Shown in pieces: positions 43,822 to 52,673 of a DNA stretch of 64,000 bases. Each line of letters begins with the position of its first letter. Position 1 is the stretch's first letter. The DNA is from Methylobacterium sp. DB0501 (GTDB lineage: Bacteria > Pseudomonadota > Alphaproteobacteria > Rhizobiales > Beijerinckiaceae): positions 1 to 64,000 of the forward strand of contig NZ_JAAKGV010000009.1 in NCBI RefSeq assembly GCF_011043735.1. Reading direction: 5' to 3'. Both the position numbers and the translations under genes were made by a program. The notes beneath the pieces were generated by a model. It made no database searches, was not told the DNA's origin, and was given only the letters and a program-made list of their open reading frames with translations.

Positions 43822-44928
43822 ATGTACGTGGCCGTGAAGGGCGGCGAGGCCGCCATCGCCAACGCGCACCGGCTCCTCGCCGAGACCCGCCGGGGCGACA
43901 CCGCGGTGCCCGAACTCTCGGTGGCGCAGATCCGCGAGCAGATGGCGTTGCTGGTCGATCGGGTGATGACCGAGGGCTCGCTGCACGACCCCGATCTCGC
44001 GGCGCTCGCCCTCAAGCAGGCGCGCGGCGACCTGATCGAGGCGGTTTTTCTGGTGCGCGCCTACCGCACCACCCTGCCCCGCTTCGGCGCCTCCGAGCCG
44101 GTCGAGACCGGCGCCATGAGCTTGCGCCGGCGCATCTCCGCCACCTACAAGGACCTGCCCGGCGGCCAGGTGCTCGGCCCCACCTTCGACTACACCCACC
44201 GCCTCATCGACTTCGCGCTCGCCGCCGAGGGCGAGGCGCCCGTGGCTGCGGAATCCGAGCCGCTGCCGGATGCCGCCCACGCCCCCCGGGTCACCGACCT
44301 CCTCGGCCAGGACGGGCTGATCGAGCCCTCCGCCCCCGACGACGGCACCCCGCCGGGCGACCTCACCCGCGAACCCCTCGACTTCCCGGCCGACCGGGCG
44401 CTTCGCCTCCAGGCGCTCGCCCGCGGCGACGAGGGCTTCGTGCTGGCGCTCGGCTACTCGACGCAGCGCGGCTACGGCCGCACCCACCCCTTCGTCGGCG
44501 AGATCCGGGTCGGGACGGTCGCGGTCGAGTTCGTGCCGGAGGAGCTGGGCTTTCCCGTGCCCCTCGGCGAGATCGACCTCACCGAGTGCCAGATGGTCAA
44601 CCAGTTCCACGGCAGCGCCGAGGTGCCGCCCCAGTTCACCCGCGGCTACGGCCTCGCCTTCGGCCAGAGCGAGCGCAAGGCGATGGCGATGGCCCTGGTC
44701 GATCGCGCCTTGCGGGCCGAGGAGCTGGGCGAGCCGCTCGGCGCCCCGGCGCAGGACCAGGAATTCGTGCTCGCCCATTGCGACGCGCTCCAGGCCACCG
44801 GCTTCGTCGAGCACCTGAAGCTGCCCCACTACGTCGATTTCCAGGCCGAGCTGGAGCTGGTGCTGCGCCTGCGCGCCGAGCACGCCGCCCGCAACGCGGC
44901 ACCCGCGATGAAGGAGGCCGCCGAATGA
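43822..44928 (+). CDS. phnI: C-P lyase complex protein PhnI
   Basis: 368 residues. PhnI has nucleosidase-like activity and starts the triphosphate-ribose transfer. Signature start MYVAVKGGEAAIANAHRLLAE, then LAALALKQARGDLIEAVFLVRAYRTTLPR, LALGYSTQRGYGRTHPFVGEIRVG and ECQMVNQFHGS. Its last codons overlap the phnJ start by 4 bases (ATGA). Confidence 0.96.
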   Translation: MYVAVKGGEAAIANAHRLLAETRRGDTAVPELSVAQIREQMALLVDRVMTEGSLHDPDLAALALKQARGDLIEAVFLVRAYRTTLPRFGASEPVETGAMSLRRRISATYKDLPGGQVLGPTFDYTHRLIDFALAAEGEAPVAAESEPLPDAAHAPRVTDLLGQDGLIEPSAPDDGTPPGDLTREPLDFPADRALRLQALARGDEGFVLALGYSTQRGYGRTHPFVGEIRVGTVAVEFVPEELGFPVPLGEIDLTECQMVNQFHGSAEVPPQFTRGYGLAFGQSERKAMAMALVDRALRAEELGEPLGAPAQDQEFVLAHCDALQATGFVEHLKLPHYVDFQAELELVLRLRAEHAARNAAPAMKEAAE

Positions 44929-45809
44929 CGACCGCCAATCCCGAGACCGGCTACAACTTCGGCTATCTCGACGAGGGCACCAAGCGGATGATCCGCCGGG
45001 CGATCCTCAAGGCGATCGCGATCCCGGGCTACCAGGTCCCCTTCGCCGCCCGCGAGATGCCGATGCCCTATGGCTGGGGCACCGGCGGCGTGCAGGTGAC
45101 GGCCGCGATCCTGGGGAAGCACGACGTGCTCAAGGTCATCGACCAGGGCTCGGACGACACGACGAACGCGGTCTCGATCCGCGCCTTCTTCGCCCGGACG
45201 GCCGACGTCGCGGTGACCACCCGCACCCGCGACGCGACCGTGATCCAGACCCGCCACCGCATCCCGGAAGCCCCGCTCCGCGACGGGCAGGTGCTGGTCT
45301 ACCAGGTGCCGATCCCCGAGCCCCTGCGCTTCCTCGAGCCGCGGGAGACCGAGACGCGCCAGCTCCACGCGCTGGCCGAGTACGGGTTGATGCACGTCAA
45401 GCTCTACGAGGACATCGCCCGCCACGGCCACATCGCCACCACCTACGCCTATCCGGTGGAGGTGGCGGGCCGCTACGTCATGGATCCCTCGCCGACGCCG
45501 AAATTCGACAACCCGAAGATGGACGATTGCCCGGCGCTCCAGCTCTTCGGCGCCGGACGCGAGAAGCGGATCTACGCCGTGCCGCCCCACACGAGGGTGA
45601 AGAGCCTCGACTTCGAGGACCATCCGTTCCGGGTCCAGACCTTCGATCGCCCCTGCGCCCTCTGCGGCGCGGAAGGGGTCTATCTCGACGAGGTGCTGCT
45701 CGACGATGCCGGCGGGCGGATGTTCGTCTGCTCGGATACCGACCATTGCGAGGAGCGCCGGGCGGAGGGCCATCTCGGCACCGGCGGGATGGAGACGGCG
45801 CATGCCTGA
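44925..45809 (+). CDS. phnJ: Carbon-phosphorus lyase PhnJ (radical SAM)
   Basis: 294 residues. The radical-SAM enzyme that breaks the C-P bond. The four conserved cysteines are all present: C244-x2-C247 (CALCG), C269 and C275 (CSDTDHCE), exactly three positions later than the equivalent E. coli residues C241, C244, C266 and C272. Other motifs: NFGYLDEGTKRMIRRAILKA, MPMPYGWGTGG and ATTYAYPVEVAGRYVMDPSPTPKFDNP. Its end overlaps the next (GNAT) gene by 8 bases. Confidence 0.97.
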   Translation: MTTANPETGYNFGYLDEGTKRMIRRAILKAIAIPGYQVPFAAREMPMPYGWGTGGVQVTAAILGKHDVLKVIDQGSDDTTNAVSIRAFFARTADVAVTTRTRDATVIQTRHRIPEAPLRDGQVLVYQVPIPEPLRFLEPRETETRQLHALAEYGLMHVKLYEDIARHGHIATTYAYPVEVAGRYVMDPSPTPKFDNPKMDDCPALQLFGAGREKRIYAVPPHTRVKSLDFEDHPFRVQTFDRPCALCGAEGVYLDEVLLDDAGGRMFVCSDTDHCEERRAEGHLGTGGMETAHA

Positions 45810-46275
45810 CCCGACAATCCGCCGCGCCGGCGAGCCCGACCTGCCGGCCGTGCTCGGCCTCTACGCCGAACTGAACGACGGCCGGGTCGCGACCCCGGAC
45901 CGGGCCGAGGCCCTGCTCCGGCGCTTCGACGCCTATCCCGATTACGGGCTCTACGTCGCCGAGGTCGAGGGCCGGATCGTCGGCACCTTCTGCCTCCTCA
46001 TCCTCGACAACATCGCCCATTGGGGAACGCCCTCCGCCCTCGTCGAGAGCGTGGTGGTGAGCGCGACCGAGCGCGGCACCGGTCTCGGCCGGCGGATGAT
46101 GCGGGAGGCCGGCCGGCTCGCGGGCGAGAAGGGCTGCTACAAGCTCGCCCTGTCCTCCAACGTCGACGCCAAGCCCGCCCACCGCTTCTACGAGAGTCTC
46201 GGCTTCGAGGCTTACGGCTACAGCTTCCGCCTCGATCCGCCCTTCACGCGCGATACCGCAGAGGAGACCGCATGA
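45802..46275 (+). CDS. GNAT acetyltransferase within the phn operon (possible PhnO counterpart)
   Basis: 157 residues. GNAT fold: IRRAGEPDLPAVLGLYAELN at the start, LVESVVVSATERGTGLGRRMMREAGRLA with the acetyl-CoA loop RGTGLGRR, and HRFYESLGFEAYGYSFRL at the end. Overlaps phnJ by 8 bases and phnK by 4, so it is part of the operon. E. coli PhnO acetylates aminoalkylphosphonates; this protein occupies the same operon type and could do the same, but I assign it by position and family only. Confidence 0.82.
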   Translation: MPDPTIRRAGEPDLPAVLGLYAELNDGRVATPDRAEALLRRFDAYPDYGLYVAEVEGRIVGTFCLLILDNIAHWGTPSALVESVVVSATERGTGLGRRMMREAGRLAGEKGCYKLALSSNVDAKPAHRFYESLGFEAYGYSFRLDPPFTRDTAEETA

Positions 46276-47045
46276 GCGACGCCCTGCTCCAGGCCCGCGG
46301 CCTGACCAAGCGTTACGGCGCCCGCTTGGCTTGCGCCGACGTCTCCTTCGACCTCGATCCCGGCGAGGTGCTGGCGATCGTCGGCGAATCCGGCTCCGGC
46401 AAGTCGACGCTCTTGTCGCTCATCGCCACCGAGCTTCAGCCCAATTCCGGCAGCGTGTCCTACCGGATGCGCGATGGCATCCTGCGCGACCTCGGCCTCC
46501 TGAGCGAGGCCGAGCGCCGGGCGCTGATGCGGACCGATTGGGGCTTCGTGCGCCAGGACGCGGCCAAGGGCCTGCGCATGGCGGTCTCGGCCGGCGGCAA
46601 TGTCGGCGAGCGGCTGATGGGGGCCGGCGCCCGCCATTACGGCACCATCCGCGGCACCGCGCTCGACTGGCTCGCCAAGGTCGAGATCGCCGCCGACCGG
46701 GTCGACGACCCGCCGACGCGGTTCTCCGGCGGCATGCGCCAGCGGCTCCAGATCGCCCGCAACCTCGTCACCGGCCCGCGCCTCGTGCTGATGGACGAGC
46801 CGACCTCCGGCCTCGACGTCTCGGTCCAGGCGCGCCTCCTCGACCTGATCCGCGGCCTTGTCGCGGAATTGGGGCTCGCGGTGATCATCGTCACCCACGA
46901 CCTCGCGGTGGCCCGGCTCCTGTCGCACCGCGTGATGGTGATGCGGGCCGGCCGGGTGATCGAGACCGGCCTCACCGACCAGGTGCTCGACGATCCCCGC
47001 GAGCCCTACACCCAGCTCCTCGTCTCCTCGGTGCTCGCCGCATGA
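46272..47045 (+). CDS. phnK: C-P lyase system ATP-binding protein PhnK
   Basis: 257 residues. ABC ATPase that associates with the PhnGHIJ core rather than a transporter. Walker A GESGSGKST, PhnK-type insert SYRMRDGILRDLGLLSEAERRALMRTDWGFVRQDAAKGLRM, signature FSGGMRQRLQIARNL, Walker B LVLMDEPTSGLD. Overlaps its neighbours by 4 bases on each side. Confidence 0.95.
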   Translation: MSDALLQARGLTKRYGARLACADVSFDLDPGEVLAIVGESGSGKSTLLSLIATELQPNSGSVSYRMRDGILRDLGLLSEAERRALMRTDWGFVRQDAAKGLRMAVSAGGNVGERLMGAGARHYGTIRGTALDWLAKVEIAADRVDDPPTRFSGGMRQRLQIARNLVTGPRLVLMDEPTSGLDVSVQARLLDLIRGLVAELGLAVIIVTHDLAVARLLSHRVMVMRAGRVIETGLTDQVLDDPREPYTQLLVSSVLAA

Positions 47046-47746
47046 ACCCGGCTCTCGAATTCCGCGACGTCGCCAAGACCTTCACCCTGCACCTGCGCGG
47101 CGGCGTGCAATTGCCGGTGATGGGCGGCGCCGATCTCGCCGTCCATCCCGGCGAGTGCGTGGTGCTCGGCGGGCCGTCTGGCGCCGGCAAGTCTTCGCTC
47201 CTCAAGATGGCCTACGGCAATTATCGCTGCGACCATGGGCAGATCCTGGTGCGCGACGGCGAGACCGTGGTCGACGTGGCTTCCGCCTCGCCCCGCGCGA
47301 TCCTGGCCTTGCGCCGGCGCACGATTTCCTACGTGTCGCAGTTCCTGCGGGTGATCCCGCGGGTCGGCGCCCGCGAGGTGGTGGCCGCCGCCGGCCGCGA
47401 GGGCGGCCTGCCCGCCGACATCGCCCTGGTGCGGGCCGAGGAGCTTCTGTCGCGCCTCAATCTCCCGGAGCGCCTGTGGGACCTGCCGCCCGCGACCTTC
47501 TCAGGGGGAGAGCAGCAGCGGGTCAACATCGCCCGCGGGCTGATCGCCGAGCGGCCGATCCTGCTCCTCGACGAGCCGACCGCCTCCCTCGACGCGCAGA
47601 ACCGCGCCGTGGTGGTCGATCTGATCCGCGCCCGCCAGGCCGCCGGCGCGGCGTTGCTCGGCATCTTCCACGACACCGACGTCCGCGAGGCGGTGGCGAC
47701 CCGGGTGGTCGACGTCACCGCCTTCGCCCAGACGCGCGCCGCCTGA
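47042..47746 (+). CDS. phnL: C-P lyase system ATP-binding protein PhnL
   Basis: 234 residues. Second ABC-type ATPase of the C-P lyase system. Landmarks: KTFTLHLRGGVQLPVMGGADL, Walker A GGPSGAGKSS, RRRTISYVSQFLRVIPRV (PhnL-typical Q loop), signature FSGGEQQRVNIARGL, Walker B LLLDEPTASLD and HDTDVREAVATR. Starts within the last codon of phnK. Confidence 0.95.
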   Translation: MNPALEFRDVAKTFTLHLRGGVQLPVMGGADLAVHPGECVVLGGPSGAGKSSLLKMAYGNYRCDHGQILVRDGETVVDVASASPRAILALRRRTISYVSQFLRVIPRVGAREVVAAAGREGGLPADIALVRAEELLSRLNLPERLWDLPPATFSGGEQQRVNIARGLIAERPILLLDEPTASLDAQNRAVVVDLIRARQAAGAALLGIFHDTDVREAVATRVVDVTAFAQTRAA

Positions 47747-47764
47747 AAAAGGGGACCTCCCTCC

Positions 47765-48901
47765 ATGCAAGACCGGATCCTCGAGAACGCCACCCTGGTG
47801 CTGCCCGACCGGGTCCAGCGCGGCTGGCTCGCCATGGTGGACGGCCGCATCGCCGAGATCGGCGAGGGCCGGGCGCCCGAACGCGGCCTCGACCTCGACG
47901 GCGACCACCTGATCCCGGGCCTCGTCGAGCTGCATACCGACCACCTCGAGAGCCATTACGCGCCCCGCCCCAAGGTGCGCTGGCACCCGCTCGGCGCCGT
48001 GCTCGCCTACGACGCGCAGATCGCGGCGTCGGGCATCACCACGGTGTTCGATTCCTTGCGCGCCGGCAGCGACCCGGACGGCAGCGGGCTCGGCCCCGAG
48101 CTGATGCAGCTCGCCGGTGCGATCGAGACCGCCAAGGGCGCCGACCTCTTCCGCGCCGAGCACCGGACGCACCTGCGCTGCGAGATCCCCTCCGCCGACC
48201 TGCTCGACACGGTGCGGGACTTCACGACGCTCTACCCCGTCGGGCTGATCTCCTTGATGGACCACACCCCGGGCCAGCGCCAGTTCCGCGACATCGAGAA
48301 ATACTACACCTACGCCACCCGGGGCGGCCGCTCGATCGTCGAGATCCAGGCCAACACCGCACTGAAGATCCGCGACGGGGAGGCCTTCAACGCGGTCAAC
48401 CGCCCGGCCCTGGTGGCGCTGGCGCGAGAGCGCGGCATCGCGCTGGCGAGCCACGACGACACCACCCTCGCCGACGTCGCCATGGCGAAGGGAGAGGGCG
48501 TGCGCCTCGCGGAGTTCCCCACGACCGTGGAAGCGGCGCATGCCGCCCACGAGGCCGGCATCACCGTGATGATGGGCGCGCCGAACCTGATCCGCGGCGG
48601 CTCGCATTCCGGCAACGTCGCGGCGGAGGACCTGGCCCGCGAAGGCCTGCTCGACGTGCTCTCCTCCGACTACGTCCCGGCGAGCCTGCTGATGGCGGCG
48701 TTCGGCCTGCCCGAGCGTGTCGCGTCCATCGCCCTGCCGGAGGCGATCGCGACGGTCACCGCCAACCCGGCCCGGGCCACCGGCCTCGACGACCGCGGCC
48801 ACATCGCCCCGCGCTTACGCGCCGACCTCGTGCGGGTGCGCCTCGCCGAGGGCGTGCCGGTCGTGCGCCAGGTCTGGCGCCAGGGACAGCGGGTGGCCTG
48901 A
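47765..48901 (+). CDS. phnM: RPnTP diphosphohydrolase PhnM
   Basis: 378 residues. Amidohydrolase-fold enzyme that removes pyrophosphate from the ribose-phosphonate triphosphate made by PhnGHI. Metal site H57-x-D-H60 in VELHTDHLESHYAPRPKVRW, plus SLMDHTPGQRQF, ALASHDDTT and LSSDYVPASLL. 18 bases after phnL; its stop overlaps the phnN start (TGATG). Confidence 0.95.
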   Translation: MQDRILENATLVLPDRVQRGWLAMVDGRIAEIGEGRAPERGLDLDGDHLIPGLVELHTDHLESHYAPRPKVRWHPLGAVLAYDAQIAASGITTVFDSLRAGSDPDGSGLGPELMQLAGAIETAKGADLFRAEHRTHLRCEIPSADLLDTVRDFTTLYPVGLISLMDHTPGQRQFRDIEKYYTYATRGGRSIVEIQANTALKIRDGEAFNAVNRPALVALARERGIALASHDDTTLADVAMAKGEGVRLAEFPTTVEAAHAAHEAGITVMMGAPNLIRGGSHSGNVAAEDLAREGLLDVLSSDYVPASLLMAAFGLPERVASIALPEAIATVTANPARATGLDDRGHIAPRLRADLVRVRLAEGVPVVRQVWRQGQRVA

Positions 48902-49434
48902 TGGGAACCGGCGGCTTCGTCCTCGTCGTCGGCCCGAGCGGGGCCGGCAAGGACACCCTCCTGCGGCTCGCCCGCGAGGCCCTGGCGGAGGATCCCCGCT
49001 ACGTCTTCCCGCGCCGCCTCGTCACCCGCCCGCCCTCGGTCCACGAGGACAACGACACGATCGGCGAGGAGGACTTTTCGGAGGGCGAGGCGGCGGGGCG
49101 CTTCGCCTTGTCCTGGCGCGCCCACAATCTCGGCTACGCCCTGCCGGCGGAGAATGCGGCGCTCGCCCGCGACGGGCACGTCGTCGTCTGCAACGTCTCG
49201 CGCCGGGTCGTGGCCGAGGCGCGCCGGCGCCTGCCCGCCGTCACCGTGGTCGAGGTCACCGCCCCGCCCGAGGTTCTGGCCGCCCGCCTCGCCGCCCGCG
49301 GCCGGCGCGAGGACGGCGATCTCGGGGCGCGGCTCTCCCGCTCGGCCTCGGTCGCCGCCGACCTCGTGGTGATGAACGACGGGACGCCGGAGGCCGGGGC
49401 GGAGAAGCTTCTCGCCCATCTGCGAGCGCGCTGA
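48901..49434 (+). CDS. phnN: Ribose 1,5-bisphosphate phosphokinase PhnN
   Basis: 177 residues. Converts ribose 1,5-bisphosphate to PRPP, linking phosphonate carbon to nucleotide metabolism. Walker A G11-P-S-G-A-G-K17-D18, RRLVTRPPSVHEDNDTI and SLSWRAHNLGYALP-type segment (here FALSWRAHNLGYALP). It ends the operon. No phnCDE transporter genes occur in the window. Confidence 0.94.
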   Translation: MGTGGFVLVVGPSGAGKDTLLRLAREALAEDPRYVFPRRLVTRPPSVHEDNDTIGEEDFSEGEAAGRFALSWRAHNLGYALPAENAALARDGHVVVCNVSRRVVAEARRRLPAVTVVEVTAPPEVLAARLAARGRREDGDLGARLSRSASVAADLVVMNDGTPEAGAEKLLAHLRAR

Positions 49435-49590
49435 CGCGCCCGATTCTCCGGGGCGCGTCCGCCCCCGGGGCGGATTTCACCGGAAAAAGGCGTCGCTTCG
49501 CGGCGGCCTTTGCGAAACCTTCCGCCTCGTCCATGATTCTCGAACGCCCCCCGTGAGCGGGAGAGGGCCGAACGGGAGATCAGGACCGCC

Positions 49591-51144
49591 GTGACGAGCG
49601 AACCGCGAGAGACCGAGCTGAAGCTGGATGTCGAGGCCTCCGACCTCGCACGCCTGCGGGAGCATCCGCTGCTCGCCGGGGACTGGACCGAGTCCGAGCT
49701 GACCTCCGTCTATTACGACACGCCGGACGGCCGCCTGCGCGAGGCCGGCCTCACCCTGCGGGTCCGCCGCGACGGCGACCGCCACATCCAGACCGTGAAG
49801 GCGCAAGGCCCGGCCGCCGCCGGCCTGTTCGACCGGCCGGAATGGGAGAGCCCCGTCGCCGGGCCGGAGCCGGAGCCCGCCGCCTTCGCCGGCACCCCCG
49901 TCGCCGGTCTCCTCGACGACGCGAAGGACCTCGCGCCCGTCTACACCTCCACGGTGACCCGCAGCATGCGCCGCCTCGCCGATACCGGACCGGCCGGCAG
50001 CCGCATCGAGGTCGCCCTCGACCGCGGCCGGGTCTGGGGGCCGGACGACCGCGTCTCGCCGGTCAGCGAGCTGGAGCTGGAACTGACCGGCGGCGCGCCC
50101 GCGGCCCTGTTCGACCTCGCCCGGTCGCTCGCCGCCGACGTGCCCCTGCGCCTCGGCGTGCTGAGCAAGTCCGAGCGCGGCGAGGCCCTGGTCAGGGGCC
50201 GCCTCGGCCGCGCCGTGAAGGCCGAGCCGGTGGCCCTCGATCCGGAGATGAGTGCCGCCCGGGCGTTCCAGGCCGTGGCCTATGCCTGCCTGCGCCAGAT
50301 GCGGCTCAACGAGACCGTGCTGCTCGCCCGCCGCGACGTCGAGGCCCTGCACCAGCTGCGGGTGTCCTTGCGCCGCCTGCGCTCGGCCTTCTCGCTGTTC
50401 GGCGTGGTGATCGAGGACCGGCGCATGCCGGGGATCAAGGCCGAGCTGAAGCGCCTGAGCGAGCCCTTCGGGCATGCCCGCAACCTCGACGTCTATCTCG
50501 GCAAGACCCTGCCGCGGGAGCGCGAGCGGCGTCCGGACGAGGCCGGCCTGCTGATCCTGGAGCGCCACCTCGAGACCGAGCGCGAGGCCGCCCACAACGT
50601 CGTCCGGGCGGTGCTGGAGAGCCGGGAGTGGCGCGACCACCTGCTCGATCTCGTCGCCTGGATCGAGGCCGGCCCCTGGCTCGGCCCCGACAACCCGCAC
50701 GCCGCCCGCCGCGACGGCCCGGCCCGGGCCTTCGCCACCGAGGAGCTGGAGCGCCGCCGCCGCCAGGTGAAGAAGCGCGGCCGCCACCTCGCCGAGCTCG
50801 ACCCCGAGGCGCGCCACCAGGTCCGGATCGCCGCCAAGAAGCTGCGCTACGGCGCAGAGTTCTTCGCCGCGCTCTATACCGGCAAGGATTCGGGCAAGAA
50901 GGCCGCCCGGCGCCACAAGGTCTTCGTCGAGGCCCTGGCCGACCTGCAGGACCACCTCGGCGACCTCAACGACATCGCCACCGCCCACACGCTCGCGGCC
51001 GACCTCGCCAGGGGCGCGCCGGAAGGCGCGGTCTTCGCCGCCGGCATGGCCACCGCCGACACCGAGGCGCGCACCGGGCACCTTCTGGCCGACGCCGCCA
51101 AGGCGCACGCGGCGCTGATCGACGTGCGCCCGTTCTGGCGCTGA
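49591..51144 (+). CDS. CYTH and CHAD domain-containing protein
   Basis: 517 residues from a GTG start. CYTH domain (about 1-200) with the E7-x-E9-x-K11 signature and YYDTPDGRLREAGLTLRVRRDGDRH; such domains hydrolyse inorganic triphosphate or bind polyphosphate. CHAD domain (about 225-510) with the paired helices HQLRVSLRRLRSAFSLF and HQVRIAAKKLRYGAEFFAALY, predicted to bind polyphosphate. Together a predicted triphosphatase or polyphosphate-binding protein. Stands alone between phnN and rlmB. Confidence 0.9.
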   Translation: MTSEPRETELKLDVEASDLARLREHPLLAGDWTESELTSVYYDTPDGRLREAGLTLRVRRDGDRHIQTVKAQGPAAAGLFDRPEWESPVAGPEPEPAAFAGTPVAGLLDDAKDLAPVYTSTVTRSMRRLADTGPAGSRIEVALDRGRVWGPDDRVSPVSELELELTGGAPAALFDLARSLAADVPLRLGVLSKSERGEALVRGRLGRAVKAEPVALDPEMSAARAFQAVAYACLRQMRLNETVLLARRDVEALHQLRVSLRRLRSAFSLFGVVIEDRRMPGIKAELKRLSEPFGHARNLDVYLGKTLPRERERRPDEAGLLILERHLETEREAAHNVVRAVLESREWRDHLLDLVAWIEAGPWLGPDNPHAARRDGPARAFATEELERRRRQVKKRGRHLAELDPEARHQVRIAAKKLRYGAEFFAALYTGKDSGKKAARRHKVFVEALADLQDHLGDLNDIATAHTLAADLARGAPEGAVFAAGMATADTEARTGHLLADAAKAHAALIDVRPFWR

Positions 51145-51168
51145 CGCGCCGCTTCCGCGCCTGCTCCG

Positions 51169-52020
51169 TCAGGCGCGGGGCATCAGGGCGTAGAGGGTGA
51201 TCGCGGCGGCGTTCGAGACGTTGAGGCTCTGGATCGCGCCGCGGAACGGGATGCGGGCCATCACGTCGCAGCATTCGCGGGTGCGCTGGCGCAGGCCCTT
51301 GCCCTCGGCCCCGAGCACCACCACGAGCGGCGTCTTCGGCCCGACCGCGTCGAGGGTCTCGGGCGCTTCCGAATCGAGCCCGACCCGGGTGAAGCCGCGC
51401 TCGCCGAGCTCGATCAGCGCCTCGGCGAGATTGCGCACCACCACGAACGGCACGTGCTCGAGCCCGCCCGAGGCGGATTTCGCCAGCACGCCGGTGACCG
51501 TCGGCGAGTGCCGCGCCGTGGTGACGATGGCGGTGACGCCGAAGGCCGCCGCCGTGCGCACGATGGCGCCGACATTGTGCGGATCGGTGATCTGGTCGAG
51601 GGCGAGCAGCACCGCGTCGTCGGGCAGCGTGTCGAAGGCCGGGCCCGCCAGGGGCTCCGCCTCGAGGTACAGCCCCTGATGCACCGCGTCCGGCCCGAGC
51701 AGCCCGGTGATGGTGCCGAGCTTGACGATCTCAGGGGGGATCCGCAACTCGCCCACCTCCTCGGCGAGGCGGAGTGCCGCGTTCTCGGTGGCGAGCAGCC
51801 GCCGCAGCTCCCGCTTCGGGTTGCGCAGCGCCTCCGAGACCGGATGCCAGCCATACAGCACCGCCGGCCCGTCGCCCTCGCCCCACGCCTCGCCGCCGGG
51901 CCGCCGCCCCGCGCCGCCCTTGCTCTGGCCGAACCGCCCCTGCGCGGGCCTGCCCTGCCCGAACTTGCCTTGCCCGACCTTGCCCGGCCCACCCGCGCGC
52001 GGCCCCTGCCTCGTCGTCAT
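51169..52020 (-). CDS. rlmB: 23S rRNA (guanosine-2'-O-)-methyltransferase RlmB-like (SPOUT/TrmH)
   Basis: 283 residues. The RNA-binding L30e-like part is about 50-125 (VLYGWHPVSEALRNPKRELR, QGLYLEAEPL) and the SPOUT knot about 130-283 with ALDQITDPHNVGAIVRTAAAFGVTAIV, VVVLGAEGKGLRQRTRECCD and IPFRGAIQSLNVSNAAAITLYAL. Methylates a guanosine of 23S rRNA in known homologues. The first ~45 residues are a Gly/Gln/Lys/Arg-rich disordered tail (GQGKFGQGRPAQGRFGQ), unusual. ATG at 52020. Confidence 0.92.
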   Translation of the reverse strand: MTTRQGPRAGGPGKVGQGKFGQGRPAQGRFGQSKGGAGRRPGGEAWGEGDGPAVLYGWHPVSEALRNPKRELRRLLATENAALRLAEEVGELRIPPEIVKLGTITGLLGPDAVHQGLYLEAEPLAGPAFDTLPDDAVLLALDQITDPHNVGAIVRTAAAFGVTAIVTTARHSPTVTGVLAKSASGGLEHVPFVVVRNLAEALIELGERGFTRVGLDSEAPETLDAVGPKTPLVVVLGAEGKGLRQRTRECCDVMARIPFRGAIQSLNVSNAAAITLYALMPRA

Positions 52021-52149
52021 CTCGTTGTCCCGCCCGCGTTCACGGCCCCACCAAGCGCCGACAAGACCGAGCCCTCGTGTCCCGTCAAGCCCATCAATCC
52101 GGTTGCCCTCCCGGCCGAACCCCACTATAGCTCCCCTCGTCCCGCTTGA

Positions 52150-52225
52150 GCGCCCTTCGTCTAGCGGTCTAGGACGTCGCCCTTTCACGGCGAAAACACG
52201 GGTTCGAGTCCCGTAGGGCGCGCCA
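52150..52225 (+). tRNA. tRNA-Glu (TTC)
   Basis: 76-nt cloverleaf: acceptor GCGCCCT with AGGGCGC, anticodon loop CTTTCAC with TTC at 52184-52186, T-arm GGGTTCGAGTCCC, encoded CCA. Divergent from rlmB. An integrase gene fragment begins about 100 bases after its 3' end, so it has served as an attachment site. Confidence 0.96.
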
Positions 52226-52321
52226 TGCGGTGGCTAAGTCATTGCAATCCCAGAATCTGTTGGTTTTCAGGTGCTTACCCGTCGGCGTGTGCTACACTCG
52301 CGTGCTACGGGACCAAGTACG

Positions 52322-52673
52322 ATGGGCCGCATGAAGTTCGTTCAGCGCCGCGCCGGCCGTTACGAGTTTCGCTTTCCCCTGCCCGACGATCTCGCTGGCA
52401 AACCAGCTCCGCCCCCCTGGCCGGAGGCGCTGGCGGCTCTCGTCAATGTGCGAACCGGCCGCTTCAAGACCGAGGTCATCCGCTCCCTCCAGACCAACGA
52501 CGGCCCGACGGCCGATCGGCGGGTGCTCGCTCACATCGCCGAAGCGCACCGGCTCGTCGATCAAGCACGGCGCTTGCTGAGCGAGGGGCCGGAGGCAGGG
52601 ATTAGCGCGGACCAGATCGCTGCTCTGGTGCGCGACCACGAGATCCATCTCCTCGGCACGGACGAGGTGATCT
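52322..52673 (+). pseudogene. Integrase (tyrosine recombinase) N-terminal fragment 1
   Basis: About 117 residues from MGRMKFVQRRAGRYEFRFPL, the N-terminal type seen in phage-like tyrosine recombinases (DUF6538-type), with FKTEVIRSLQTNDGPTADRR. The reading frame is cut at about 52674 by the ISL3-type element; the core and catalytic Arg-His-Arg-Tyr residues are missing. It lies directly after tRNA-Glu, the usual place for an island integrase. Confidence 0.68.
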
